Shown here: one piece after another, positions 26,062-34,211 of the stretch | Numbering within the stretch: position 1 is the first letter of the stretch | Layout: each line of letters opens with the position of its first letter | Source of the DNA: JAHEJN01 sp963787285 | GTDB lineage: Bacteria > Actinomycetota > Acidimicrobiia > Acidimicrobiales > JAHEJN01 | Direction of reading: 5' to 3' | DNA length: 64,000 bases | NCBI GenBank assembly: GCA_963787285.1 | Contig: CAWBCM010000020.1 | Location: 1 to 64,000, forward strand | Made by a program: the position numbers and the translations under genes | The notes under the pieces: generated by a model | Database searches by the model: none | Seen by the model: the letters and a program-made list of their open reading frames with translations, nothing else | Told to the model about the DNA's origin: nothing

Positions 26062-26736
26062 ATGTTCGACGGTCACTGGCGCGCCACGGTCGAGAAAGCA
26101 GTCGATCCGATCGGTCGTTCGCTGCGTCGCACGGGAATCACCGCCGACGTGCTCACCCTCATCGGCATTCTCATGGCCGGCGCGGCGGCCTATGCCATCG
26201 GTGACAACCACCTTCGGCTCGGTTTCGCCCTCATGTTGTTGGCCGCGGTTCCCGACCTGCTCGACGGCGCCGTTGCCAAGGCATCGGGCACCACGTCGGT
26301 TCGCGGTGCCTACCTCGATTCGACGTTCGACCGGGTCAGTGACGCCCTCATCTTCGGTGGCCTCACCTGGTACCTCGCATCGAACGAACCTGGCCGCATC
26401 TCGGTCCTTCCGGTGGCCGTCATGGGTGCGGCGATGCTCATCTCCTACCAGAGGGCCAAGGCCGAGTCGCTCGGCTTCGATGCCAAGGGCGGCATCATGG
26501 AGCGGGCCGAGCGCTTCATCGTTTTGAGCGTCGGTCTCGTGTTCACCGAGATCCTCATCCCGGTGCTGTGGATCATGCTGGTGCTCACGCTGGTCACCGC
26601 GGTGCAGCGGTTCGTCAAGGTGTGGCGCCAGGCCACTGCGGTACATCCGGTGGCCGCCCACCGGGTCCGCCGCACCCCCCGCACACGCGAACGGCTCGAA
26701 GCCCTTCGCCGCCGCGGTTCCACCCGCCGTCGCTGA
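26062..26736 (+). CDS. pgsA: phosphatidylinositol(phosphate) synthase, CDP-alcohol phosphatidyltransferase
   Basis: A 224-residue integral membrane enzyme that joins CDP-diacylglycerol to inositol (phosphate). The CDP-alcohol phosphatidyltransferase motif appears as DLLDGAVAKASGTTSVRGAY and LDSTFDRVSDALI (about 71-103), keeping the DG...G...D...D metal ligands; the usual Arg of the motif is Lys. Several helices flank it. The C-terminal tail is basic (VRRTPRTRERLEALRRRG). Next genes patA and pimA use its product to build phosphatidylinositol mannosides, which identifies the polar head group. GGAGGAAG lies just before the ATG. Confidence 0.87.
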   Translation: MFDGHWRATVEKAVDPIGRSLRRTGITADVLTLIGILMAGAAAYAIGDNHLRLGFALMLLAAVPDLLDGAVAKASGTTSVRGAYLDSTFDRVSDALIFGGLTWYLASNEPGRISVLPVAVMGAAMLISYQRAKAESLGFDAKGGIMERAERFIVLSVGLVFTEILIPVLWIMLVLTLVTAVQRFVKVWRQATAVHPVAAHRVRRTPRTRERLEALRRRGSTRRR

Positions 26737-26739
26737 CCC

Positions 26740-27621
26740 TTGGTCGACCGGGCGTACGCGCTCTATCGGCTGGGCGCCGCGGTCACTCGCACGCTCCCCG
26801 GCCCCCTCGTTGCCGCGACCAGCGACCTGTTGTCGAAGAACGCCCCCCGGTTCAGCGAGGAGAAGCGAGCCCAGGTCGAGCGCAACCTGCGCCGCATTCT
26901 CGACCGTTCGGTGTCGGGTCGTGAGCTCGATCGACTGGTGGGGGAGACCTTCGCCGACTACGCCCGCTACTACGTGGAGTCGGCTCGACTCCCGGACATG
27001 AGCATCGAGGAGATCGACGCCGGGTTCACGGTCGAGGGATTCGAGTACGTCGAAGACGCAGTGGCCAGCGGAACAGGGCCGATCCTGGTGCTGCCGCATC
27101 TGGGGGGGTGGGAATGGGCCGGATTCTGGCTCACGCTCGTGCCGCGCTATGACGTGACCGTTGTCGTCGAGCCGCTCCATCCGCCCGAGCTGCACGAGTG
27201 GTTCATGGACTTCCGCCGCACGCTCGGCATGAACGTGATCACGCTCGGTCCCGACGCCGGCAGCGGCATCGTGCACGCCATCAAGGCCGGCCACGTCGTC
27301 TGCCTGTTGAGCGACCGCGACGTCGGTGGTGCTGCCGTGGAGGTCGAGTTCTTCGGCGAGGTCACGAGGGTGCCCGCCGGACCGGCGACCATGGCGCTGC
27401 GCACCGGCTGCAAGGTGTTGCCCACGGCGGTGTACCACACCGACTACGGCGTCCACGGCGTCGTGCGACCCGATCCCGGTTTCGTGCGCACCGACGCTCG
27501 ATTGCGAGCCGACATCACCGCGTTGACGCAGATCCTGACCGACGAGCTCGCGGGCCTCATTCGCCGAGCGCCCGAGCAGTGGCATCTCCTGCAACCCAAC
27601 TGGCCCAGCGATCACCACTGA
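26740..27621 (+). CDS. patA: phosphatidylinositol mannoside acyltransferase
   Basis: A 293-residue member of the lauroyl/myristoyl-type acyltransferase family, acylating the mannose of PIM1/PIM2. The catalytic motif is VLPHLGGWEWAGFW (His about residue 120, with Glu four residues on, the HX4E form typical of PatA). Later blocks LSDRDVGGAAVEVEFFGE and PAGPATMALRTGCKVLP are as in the family, and the end QWHLLQPNWPSDHH is intact. It starts at TTG 26740, three bases after pgsA, so both are one unit. The peripheral-membrane helices (VARYALY-type start) fit an inner-leaflet enzyme. Confidence 0.87.
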   Translation: MVDRAYALYRLGAAVTRTLPGPLVAATSDLLSKNAPRFSEEKRAQVERNLRRILDRSVSGRELDRLVGETFADYARYYVESARLPDMSIEEIDAGFTVEGFEYVEDAVASGTGPILVLPHLGGWEWAGFWLTLVPRYDVTVVVEPLHPPELHEWFMDFRRTLGMNVITLGPDAGSGIVHAIKAGHVVCLLSDRDVGGAAVEVEFFGEVTRVPAGPATMALRTGCKVLPTAVYHTDYGVHGVVRPDPGFVRTDARLRADITALTQILTDELAGLIRRAPEQWHLLQPNWPSDHH

Positions 27622-27653
27622 GAGCCCTTCGGTTGACCGTCGTGGTCTCTCAG
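27618..27653 (+). terminator. hairpin over the patA stop codon
   Basis: CTGAGAG (27618-27624) pairs perfectly with CTCTCAG (27647-27653), with two more C-G pairs possible inside past a bulged T. No T-tract follows. pimA has its own promoter just downstream, so a weak terminator is plausible. Confidence 0.35.
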
Positions 27654-27688
27654 CAGTACACAAGTCGCGCCAGAACGGTGGGGGGACC

Positions 27689-27694
27689 TATGGT
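27689..27694 (+). promoter_or_regulatory. leaderless -10 for pimA
   Basis: TATGGT ends 6 bases before GTG 27701, in the 79-bp gap after patA. Confidence 0.45.
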
Positions 27695-27700
27695 CGCCGG

Positions 27701-28837
27701 GTGCGCGTCGGCATCGTCTGTCCCTACAGCCTGACCCTTCCCGGTGGTGTCCAGGAACAGGTTCTCGCCCTGGGACGGGCGCTGCGCCGCCGTGGCATCG
27801 ACGCACGTGTGCTCGGACCCTGCGACGGTGCGCCACCCGATCCCGCCGTCACGCCCCTCGGCAACAGCCTGCCGACGGCGGCCAACGGGTCGGTTGCCCC
27901 GGTCGCGCCCGACGTGTCCGCCCAGCTCCGCACCATCCGGGCACTGCGCGACGAGGCGTTCGACGTGCTGCACCTCCACGAACCGCTCGCTCCGGGCCCG
28001 ACCCACACCGCGCTGGTGATGCATCCCGCGCCGATCCTCGCCACGTTCCACGCCGCCGGAACCAGCGCGCCCTATCGCTACCTCAATCCGGGGGTGCGAC
28101 TGCTGGCCGCACGAATCGACAAAGCCACGGCGGTCTCGGACATGGCGGTGGCGCTGGCGCGCACCGTGTACGACGGTGACATCGAGGTCACCTTCAACGG
28201 CGTCGACGTGGATTCGTTCCGCGGGCTCGAGCCCTGGCCGACTTCGGGGCCCACGGTCCTGTTCATCGGTCGCCACGAACCTCGCAAGGGACTGGCGGTG
28301 CTCATCGAGGCCATCGCGCAACTGCCCGACGAGGTCACCTGCTGGGTGGCCGGCGATGGGCCCGAGTCGTCCGCGCTGCGACTGGCCACCAGCCGCCACC
28401 GGCGTTTCGAATGGTTGGGCCGGATCTCCGACCACGAGAAGCGCCGACGCCTCGTCGGTGCCGACGTCTTCTGCGCGCCGTCACTCGGCGGTGAGTCCTT
28501 CGGCATCGTGTTGCTCGAGGCCATGGCCGCCCACACGCCCGTCGTGGCGTCCTCGATCGCGGGCTACGCCAATGTCGCCCGGGCCGGGCGCGACGCCCTG
28601 ATGGTGAGCCCGAACGACGCCGACGCGTTGGCCGACGCCCTGCGACGAGCGTTGTTCGAGCCGGCGGAACGGGCACGATTGGTGAGCTCGGGCGCCGAGC
28701 GGGCCGAGGAGTTCGCCATGCGTCGACTTGCCGGCATCTACGCCGAATCGTACGAGCGCCTCCTCGACCGGGCGGAGCCGCGTACACTGGGCCGCCGGTC
28801 TCGGCTGTTCGGGTCGAACGAGGAGGAGTTCACGTGA
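27701..28837 (+). CDS. pimA: phosphatidyl-myo-inositol mannosyltransferase
   Basis: A 378-residue GT4 enzyme that transfers the first mannose from GDP-mannose to phosphatidylinositol. The start RVGIVCPYSLTLPGGVQEQVLALGRAL is the PimA opening with the acceptor and diphosphate-binding Gly-Gly loop. VLHLHEPLAPG, ATFHAAG, VTFNGVDVDSF, VLFIGRHEPRKGL and the EX7E site SLGGESFGIVLLEAMA (about 262-277) all follow in order. The C-terminal tail after LLDRAE is lineage specific. With pgsA and patA immediately upstream it gives the first three PIM steps. Its stop overlaps the lemA start. Confidence 0.9.
   Translation: MRVGIVCPYSLTLPGGVQEQVLALGRALRRRGIDARVLGPCDGAPPDPAVTPLGNSLPTAANGSVAPVAPDVSAQLRTIRALRDEAFDVLHLHEPLAPGPTHTALVMHPAPILATFHAAGTSAPYRYLNPGVRLLAARIDKATAVSDMAVALARTVYDGDIEVTFNGVDVDSFRGLEPWPTSGPTVLFIGRHEPRKGLAVLIEAIAQLPDEVTCWVAGDGPESSALRLATSRHRRFEWLGRISDHEKRRRLVGADVFCAPSLGGESFGIVLLEAMAAHTPVVASSIAGYANVARAGRDALMVSPNDADALADALRRALFEPAERARLVSSGAERAEEFAMRRLAGIYAESYERLLDRAEPRTLGRRSRLFGSNEEEFT
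28783..28788 (+). promoter_or_regulatory. candidate internal -10 for lemA
   Basis: TACACT inside the pimA 3' end, about 45 bases before GTG 28834. The leader carries GAGGAGGAG as ribosome site. Confidence 0.3.
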
Positions 28838-29385
28838 TCATCGGCATCATCGTCGTCGCAGTGCTCGTGCTGTTGTTGTTGTTCTTCGTCCTGCAGTACA
28901 ACGGCCTCGTCAGGCTCCGCAACCAGGTCGAGAACGCCTGGTCACAAATCGACGTGCAGCTGCGTCGTCGGTACGATCTCATCCCGAATCTCGTCGAGAC
29001 GGTGAAGGGCTATGCCGCCCACGAGCGGGAGACGCTCGAAGCGGTCGTCCAGGCCCGCAATGCGGCGATCGCCGCTCCCGGCCCCGCCGAACAGGCCCAA
29101 GCCGAGAACATCCTCACGGGGGCGCTGCGCCAGTTGTTCGCGCTGAGCGAGAGCTATCCCGACCTCAAGGCGAACCAGAACTTCCTCTCCCTCCAGGAAG
29201 AGCTCACCTCCACCGAAGACCGCATCGCCTACGCGCGGCAGTACTACAACGACTCGGTGCTCGGATACAACAACAAGATCCAGACCTTCCCGTCGAATCT
29301 CGTCGCCAGCGCCTTCAACTTCACCGAGCGCGAGTACTTCGAGGCCCCGGGCGAGGCGATCGACCCCGTCCAGGTCCAGTTCTGA
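28834..29385 (+). CDS. lemA: LemA family protein
   Basis: A 183-residue LemA protein: one N-terminal membrane helix (IIVVAVLVLLLLFFVLQYNGLV, residues 4-25) and a long helical domain with the family wording RNQVENAWSQIDVQLRRRYDLIPNLVETVKGYAAHE, then LSLQEELTSTEDRIAYARQYYNDSV and ending FPSNLVASAFNFTEREYFE. Family function is not established; LemA is commonly encoded with an M48 (HtpX-like) protein. Here the next gene is an M48-like protein that has lost its zinc motif. Start GTG 28834 has a strong upstream GAGGAGGAG. Confidence 0.9.
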   Translation: MIIGIIVVAVLVLLLLFFVLQYNGLVRLRNQVENAWSQIDVQLRRRYDLIPNLVETVKGYAAHERETLEAVVQARNAAIAAPGPAEQAQAENILTGALRQLFALSESYPDLKANQNFLSLQEELTSTEDRIAYARQYYNDSVLGYNNKIQTFPSNLVASAFNFTEREYFEAPGEAIDPVQVQF

Positions 29386-29403
29386 CCGTCACCTGACCCA
29401 CCC

Positions 29404-30153
29404 ATGACCTCCTCACCAACCCGCACGCTGCTTGTCGCGCTGCTCGCCGTACCCGTCATCGTGCTGGCCGTGCTGAGCGTCGTTCTCGGTGTGCCGTGGT
29501 GGATTGTCGCTCCGCTCGCGGTGGCGCTGGTCGTGGTCGCCACGATCCTGGTGGTACGCCGTGCGCCCGGGATCGTCTTGGCGCGACTCGGGGTGTCACC
29601 CGCCGATGTCGGTGGCGACCACACCCGACTCGCCCACGTCGTCGATGGTCTCTGTCTCTCCAACGGCATCCGGCCGCCGTCGCTCGCGGTGCTCGTCGAC
29701 GAGAGCCCGAACGGCCTCGTCGTCGGCCGCTCGGCCGACGAGGCGACGATCGTGGTCACGACCGGTCTGCTCGACTCGCTGGGTCGCACCGAGCTCGAGG
29801 GCGCGGTCGCTCATCTCCTGGCCCGGTTGAAGGCGCCGGGCCTGGCCGATGAGACGTTGGCCGCCGTCGTGATCGGCATGTGGCTGGCGCCGGTACCGGT
29901 TCTGCAGCGGCGGGCGCTCGCAAGAGTCGTGGCCGACCACCCCGCCGTGCTCGCCGACCGCGAAGCCGTGTCGATGACCCGCTATCCGCCCGGACTGGTT
30001 TCGGCCTTCGCGACGATCCAGCGGGCCGACGGGTCGCTACGCTCTGCCGGTCGTTCGACCCGCCACCTCTGGATCGACGATCCCGCCCGCACCACCAACG
30101 ACGCCATCGACATACCGCTCTCCGAGCGCATCGACGTCCTCCAGGAGCTCTGA
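29404..30153 (+). CDS. M48-like membrane protein with degenerate zinc motif
   Basis: A 249-residue protein with two N-terminal membrane helices (LLVALLAVPVIVLAVLSVV and WWIVAPLAVALVVVATILVV), then a region resembling M48 metalloproteases such as HtpX: LSNGIRPPSLAVLVDESPNGLVVGRS, IVVTTGLLDSLGRTELEGAVAHLLARL. The catalytic HExxH of the family would align with HLLAR; the catalytic Glu and second His are gone. A peptidase activity is therefore unlikely. The LemA-M48 pairing and gene order are kept, which suggests a retained structural or scaffold role. The start ATG 29404 lies 18 bases after lemA. A frameshift does not explain the loss, because the flanking residues stay in register. Confidence 0.65.
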   Translation: MTSSPTRTLLVALLAVPVIVLAVLSVVLGVPWWIVAPLAVALVVVATILVVRRAPGIVLARLGVSPADVGGDHTRLAHVVDGLCLSNGIRPPSLAVLVDESPNGLVVGRSADEATIVVTTGLLDSLGRTELEGAVAHLLARLKAPGLADETLAAVVIGMWLAPVPVLQRRALARVVADHPAVLADREAVSMTRYPPGLVSAFATIQRADGSLRSAGRSTRHLWIDDPARTTNDAIDIPLSERIDVLQEL

Positions 30154-30159
30154 CCCCCT

Positions 30160-31317
30160 GTGTCCCTGACCCGCAATCAGATCTACGCCGCGCTGGCCGC
30201 GCTGGCCACTGTGATCGTCATCGTCGTGATCGTGCTCGTGAGTAGCGGAGGCGGAGACGACGGCCCGGTGTTCACCGACGACGCGGCGCCGGCTCCCGCC
30301 GAGGAACCGTCCGTCGACGCCGGGGACGCCGCCGGTGACGCCGATGCCGACGTGACTCCCACGCCGGTTCCCGTCGGGCCGGTCGAGCCTCTGACGGGGA
30401 TCCCGCTCGATGGCCGACCGGCGCTCGACCGTCCTGCCCTCATGGTCAAGATCGACAACCATCCTCAGGCTCGCCCCCAGATCGGTCTGAACCAGGCGGA
30501 TCAGGGCCTCGAACTGCTCGTCGAGGGCATCACCCGACTGGCACTGGTCTTCCACACCTCCGACTCCGATCCGGTCGGTCCGGTTCGATCGGGTCGCAGC
30601 TCCGACCCTGATCTGGCGGCCAACTACGGGATGCCACTGTTCGCGTGGTCCGGGGGCAACGCCACGGTACGGGCCGAGGTCCGCCAGGGCGAGATCGACG
30701 GCAAGCTCTACGACGTCGGCATCGACCAGGGCGTCGGTGAATGGTTCCGTGACTCCTCCCGCGGTGTCGACTACGAGCACACGCTGTTCTCCTCCACTCC
30801 TTCGCTGTTCGCGGCCGCACCCGAAGAGCTCGGACCGCCGCCCCAGATCTTCGACTATCGCTATGGCAACGACGCGCTGAGCCCCACGGCGCAACCCGTA
30901 CCGGGTGTCCAGATCGACTGGCGCGGCGGGGTCACCGTCAACTGGGTCTGGAGCGACGAGCACCAGGGCTGGCTGCGGTTCCAGCGGGGAACGCCCCACG
31001 TCGACGGCGAGGGCATCCAGGTCGCCCCGCCCAACGTGGTGCTCTTCACCACGCCGTACGGCACGTCGGCCGCATCGGCGGGGTCCCCGCAGGCCCTCAC
31101 CGTGGGCAGCGGCGAAGCGCTCGCGCTCACCGACGGCCATGCGATCGAGGGTCAGTGGGATCGTCCCGAGGCGCTCATGCCCTGGAAGCTGACCGATCTC
31201 GACGGCGAGGCGATCGGTCTGACACCGGGCCAGACCTGGATAGGCCTGCCCGAGGCGGGCAACGTGACCATCATGAGCCAGGCCGCGGCCGACGAGTTGC
31301 TGGCCTCCGCTCCCTGA
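30160..31317 (+). CDS. DUF3048 (YerB-like) exported protein
   Basis: A 385-residue protein with an N-terminal membrane anchor (IYAALAALATVIVIVVIVLVSSGG, residues 7-30), an acidic/Pro spacer (about 35-75), and a DUF3048 body: PLTGIPLDGRPALDRPALMVKIDNHPQARPQIGLNQAD, VFHTSDSDPVGPVRSGRSSD and, near the end, GQWDRPEALMPWKLTD plus GQTWIGLPEAGNVTI. These are hallmark segments of YerB-like proteins, which are cell-surface or periplasm-side proteins of unknown biochemical role. It follows the M48-like gene by six bases and precedes the pdxS promoter. GTG 30160 is the likely start. Confidence 0.82.
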   Translation: MSLTRNQIYAALAALATVIVIVVIVLVSSGGGDDGPVFTDDAAPAPAEEPSVDAGDAAGDADADVTPTPVPVGPVEPLTGIPLDGRPALDRPALMVKIDNHPQARPQIGLNQADQGLELLVEGITRLALVFHTSDSDPVGPVRSGRSSDPDLAANYGMPLFAWSGGNATVRAEVRQGEIDGKLYDVGIDQGVGEWFRDSSRGVDYEHTLFSSTPSLFAAAPEELGPPPQIFDYRYGNDALSPTAQPVPGVQIDWRGGVTVNWVWSDEHQGWLRFQRGTPHVDGEGIQVAPPNVVLFTTPYGTSAASAGSPQALTVGSGEALALTDGHAIEGQWDRPEALMPWKLTDLDGEAIGLTPGQTWIGLPEAGNVTIMSQAAADELLASAP

Positions 31318-31381
31318 ACGGGAGCGTCTCGATCCGGCCCGAGATTGGCCCTATTCGATCGGGTCCACTTGGCTCTGGTTC

Positions 31382-31387
31382 TACACT
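31382..31387 (+). promoter_or_regulatory. leaderless -10 for pdxS
   Basis: TACACT ends 7 bases before ATG 31395. No ribosome site precedes the ATG, which fits a leaderless mRNA. Confidence 0.45.
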
Positions 31388-31394
31388 CGAGTCC

Positions 31395-32306
31395 ATGACC
31401 GATCATTCCGTTCCGTCGGCTTCGGCCCCTCGCAACACCGGCACCGTTCGCGTGAAGCGCGGTCTGGCCGAAATGCTCGAGGGCGGCGTCATCATGGACG
31501 TCGTCAATGCCGATCAGGCCAAGATCGCCGAGGACGCGGGAGCCGTTGCGGTGATGGCTCTCGAACGAGTGCCCGCCGACATCCGCGCCGACGGTGGCGT
31601 GGCCCGAATGAGCGATCCCGCAATGATCGCGGCCATTCAGGCGGCGGTGACCATTCCCGTGATGGCCAAGGCCCGCATCGGTCACTTCGCCGAAGCGCAG
31701 ATCCTCCAGGCCATGGCCGTCGACTACATCGACGAGTCCGAGGTCCTGACCCCGGCCGACGAAACCCACCACATCGACAAGTGGGCCTTCGACGTCCCCT
31801 TCGTCTGCGGTGCCACCAACCTCGGTGAAGCGTTGCGACGCATCAGCGAAGGGGCCTGCCTCATCCGCTCCAAGGGCGAGGCCGGCACCGGCAACATCAC
31901 CGAGGCGGTGCGTCACCTCCGTTCGATCCTCGGCGACATCCGCAAGATCACCACCGCCGACGAAGCCGAGTTGTTCGAGTGGGCCAAGCAGCTGCGGGCC
32001 CCCCTGCCGCTGGTGCAGGAGATCGCCGATACCGGCAAGCTCCCCGTTCCGTTGTTCTGCGCCGGAGGCATCGCCACGCCGGCCGACGCGGCGCTCACGA
32101 TGCAGCTCGGTGCGCAGTCGGTCTTCGTCGGCTCGGGCATCTTCAAGAGCGACGATCCGGCGCCCCGGGCGAGGGCCATCGTCGAGGCCACCACCAACTT
32201 CAACGATCCCGACATCCTCGTGAAGGTCAGCACCGGCCTCGGCGCACCCATGACCGGCATCGGAATGGACGAGCTCGACATCACCTTCGCCGACCGCGGT
32301 TGGTAG
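31395..32306 (+). CDS. pdxS: pyridoxal 5'-phosphate synthase subunit PdxS
   Basis: A 303-residue PLP synthase barrel that condenses ribose 5-phosphate, glyceraldehyde 3-phosphate and ammonia from PdxT. VKRGLAEMLEGGVIMDVVNADQAKIAEDAGAVAVMALERVPADIRADGGVARMSDP is covered across residues 18-75, with the conserved Asp34 and Lys91 region (PVMAKARIGHFAEA). GGIATPADAALTMQLG and FVGSGIFKSDDP complete the phosphate site. An upstream longer frame reads the promoter, so ATG 31395 is used. pdxT follows 25 bases later. Confidence 0.96.
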   Translation: MTDHSVPSASAPRNTGTVRVKRGLAEMLEGGVIMDVVNADQAKIAEDAGAVAVMALERVPADIRADGGVARMSDPAMIAAIQAAVTIPVMAKARIGHFAEAQILQAMAVDYIDESEVLTPADETHHIDKWAFDVPFVCGATNLGEALRRISEGACLIRSKGEAGTGNITEAVRHLRSILGDIRKITTADEAELFEWAKQLRAPLPLVQEIADTGKLPVPLFCAGGIATPADAALTMQLGAQSVFVGSGIFKSDDPAPRARAIVEATTNFNDPDILVKVSTGLGAPMTGIGMDELDITFADRGW

Positions 32307-32331
32307 CGCTCCAGCCGCATCGCGGAGGCTC

Positions 32332-32913
32332 GTGGTGAAGGTCGGCGTCCTGGCGTTGCAGGGTGCCTCGCGTCGACATCTCGACGTCTTGTCGGAGCTG
32401 GGATGCACGGGGGTCGCGGTGAAACGGCCCGAGCACTTGCTCGATGTCGACCGCATGATCATTCCCGGCGGCGAATCCACCACGATCTCGAAGCTGCTCG
32501 ACCTCAGCGGCATCCGACAGCCGCTGGCGGAACGCCTCGCCGCCGGCATGCCCGTACTCGGGACATGCGCCGGCATGATCCTGCTGGCGTCCGAGGTCAC
32601 CGACGGGCGGCCCGACCAACGCTCCTTCGGTGCCATCGACATCGGGGTGAAACGAAACGGCTACGGGCGTCAGGTCGAGTCCTTCGAGGTCGATCTCGAC
32701 ATCTCGGTCGTGGTCGGCGGACCGTTCCACGCCGTGTTCATCCGCGCTCCCCGGGTCGAACGTTGTGGTCCCGACGTCGAGGTGTTGGCCACCTTCGACG
32801 ACGACGTCGTGGCCTGTCGGCAGGCCAACGTGGTCGCCACTAGCTTTCATCCCGAACTCACCGATGATCTGCGATTCCACCACTGGTGGATCGAGGAGGG
32901 ATCCCCATCATGA
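32332..32913 (+). CDS. pdxT: pyridoxal 5'-phosphate synthase glutaminase subunit PdxT
   Basis: A 193-residue class I glutamine amidotransferase that hands ammonia to PdxS. VGVLALQGASRRHLDVL starts the protein; GGESTTISKLL (oxyanion), the nucleophile in GTCAGMILLAS, RNGYGRQVESFE, FIRAPR and the catalytic His-Glu in SFHPEL are all present. Tandem GTG codons (32332 and 32335) can start it; CGGAGG lies upstream. The stop overlaps yebC by four bases (ATGA). Confidence 0.93.
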   Translation: MVKVGVLALQGASRRHLDVLSELGCTGVAVKRPEHLLDVDRMIIPGGESTTISKLLDLSGIRQPLAERLAAGMPVLGTCAGMILLASEVTDGRPDQRSFGAIDIGVKRNGYGRQVESFEVDLDISVVVGGPFHAVFIRAPRVERCGPDVEVLATFDDDVVACRQANVVATSFHPELTDDLRFHHWWIEEGSPS

Positions 32914-33662
32914 GCGGTCATTCCAAATGGGCCACCATCAAGCACAAGAAGGGTGCCGCCGACGCCAAGCGCGGCAAGCTCTTCGCCAAGATCATCAAGC
33001 AGGTCGAGGTGTCGGCTCGTCAGGGCGGCGGAGATCCCGATGCCAACCCGACCCTGCGCACCATGTTCCAGAAGGCACGTGACGCCTCGGTGCCGCTCGA
33101 CACGATCGAACGGGCCATCAAGCGCGGCACCGGTGAGCTCGAGGGGGTCAACTACGAGACGGTGAACTACGAGGGCTACGCCCCGGCGGGCGTGGCACTG
33201 TACGTCGAGACACTCACCGACAACCGCAACCGCACCGGTGGGGAGATGCGGTCGATCTTCTCCAAGAACGGGGGAAACCTCGCCGAGCCGGGTGCCGTCT
33301 CCTGGCAGTTCGAGCGCCGAGGCGTGATCCTCGTCCCCGGCACGGTCAGCGAGGACGAGGTCATGCTGGTAGGCCTCGACAACGGCGCCGACGACCTCGA
33401 GACCGACGGCGACTTCTGGCGCCTCACCTGTGACCCCGGCCAGCTGCCCGACCTCCGCGACGCGCTCGACGCCGCTGGCATCGCGGTCGAATCGGCCGAG
33501 CTCACCATGCTGCCCAGCCAGACGGTGGCCGTCAGCGAGCTCTCTGCCGCCAGAGCCGTGCTGCGACTGGTCGATCTGCTCGACGACAACGACGATGTGC
33601 AGGACGTCTTCGGCAACTTCGACATCCCCGACGAGATCCTCGAAGAGCTCAGCGACGCATGA
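32910..33662 (+). CDS. yebC: YebC/TACO1-family protein
   Basis: A 250-residue YebC-family protein. SGHSKWATIKHKKGAADAKRGKLFAKIIK (residues 2-30) is the invariant family opening. PNLR-type NPTLRTMFQKARDASVPLDTIERAIKRGTG, NYEGYAPAGVALYVETLTDNRNRT and the C-terminal domain ending DVQDVFGNFDIPDEIL are complete. Members are described as transcription regulators or as helpers of ribosomes at polyproline stretches. It lies upstream of ruvC as in many Actinobacteria. ATG 32910 has GAGGAGGG just before it; a longer in-frame start lies inside pdxT. Confidence 0.94.
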   Translation: MSGHSKWATIKHKKGAADAKRGKLFAKIIKQVEVSARQGGGDPDANPTLRTMFQKARDASVPLDTIERAIKRGTGELEGVNYETVNYEGYAPAGVALYVETLTDNRNRTGGEMRSIFSKNGGNLAEPGAVSWQFERRGVILVPGTVSEDEVMLVGLDNGADDLETDGDFWRLTCDPGQLPDLRDALDAAGIAVESAELTMLPSQTVAVSELSAARAVLRLVDLLDDNDDVQDVFGNFDIPDEILEELSDA

Positions 33663-33710
33663 GCGCGACGGTGGGGGCGCACGCTCCACCCGTCGATACG
33701 GACCGGGCAG

Positions 33711-33716
33711 TAGGGT
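33711..33716 (+). promoter_or_regulatory. leaderless -10 for ruvC
   Basis: TAGGGT ends 9 bases before ATG 33726, identical in sequence to the mshC and yajC hexamers. Confidence 0.45.
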
Positions 33717-33725
33717 GTCGTACAT

Positions 33726-34211
33726 ATGTTCGTTCTGGGGATCGATCCGGGTCTTTCTCGATGCGGCTACGGCGTCGTGGAGCACCGCCGGAACGCACCA
33801 CGCGCGGTGGCCGCCGGCGTGCTGCGTACGCCGCCGAAACAGCCGGTACCCCAGCGCCTCGCCGAGCTCCAACGTGAGGTCCGGGCCCTCCTGGTCGAGT
33901 TCGAGCCCGCCGTCGTCGCCGTCGAGCGGGTGCTGTTCCAGGTGAACGTCCGCACCGCCATGAGTGTGGGGCAGGCCAGCGGCATCGTCATGGCCGAAGC
34001 CGCCGGATGGGGCGCCGATGTGGTCGAATACTCACCGAACGAGATCAAGCTGGCGGTCGCCGGTCATGGCGATGCCGACAAGCAACAGATGGAGCGCATG
34101 GTGCAGACCCTCCTCGGCATCCGAACCGCACTGCGACCCGTCGATGCCGCCGATGCCATCGCCGTGGCCCTCTGTCACTCGCGCGCAGAGCGTGATGGTC
34201 GAGGCGAAGCG
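33726..34211 (+). CDS. ruvC: Holliday junction endonuclease RuvC (continues in frame into ruvA, no stop)
   Basis: RuvC resolves Holliday junctions. All four catalytic acids are visible: Asp7 (GIDPGLSRCG), Glu67 (AVERVLF), Asp140 and Asp143 (VDAADAIAVALCH). The body spans 162 residues to 34211, where the next codon is the ATG of RuvA. There is no stop between the two in this frame, so the frame encodes a single 362-residue RuvC-RuvA protein. A stop (TGA 34213-34215) overlapping the ruvA ATG exists one base away. One inserted base near the ruvC end would hide a normal ATGA-coupled gene pair. Both readings are possible; I prefer the indel. Confidence 0.88.

Noticed and set aside
25444..27663. 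739-codon open frame on the minus strand opposite pgsA and patA
   Set aside because: Long antisense frames are normal in GC-rich coding DNA. The plus-strand genes have family motifs and starts with promoters, while this frame has none.
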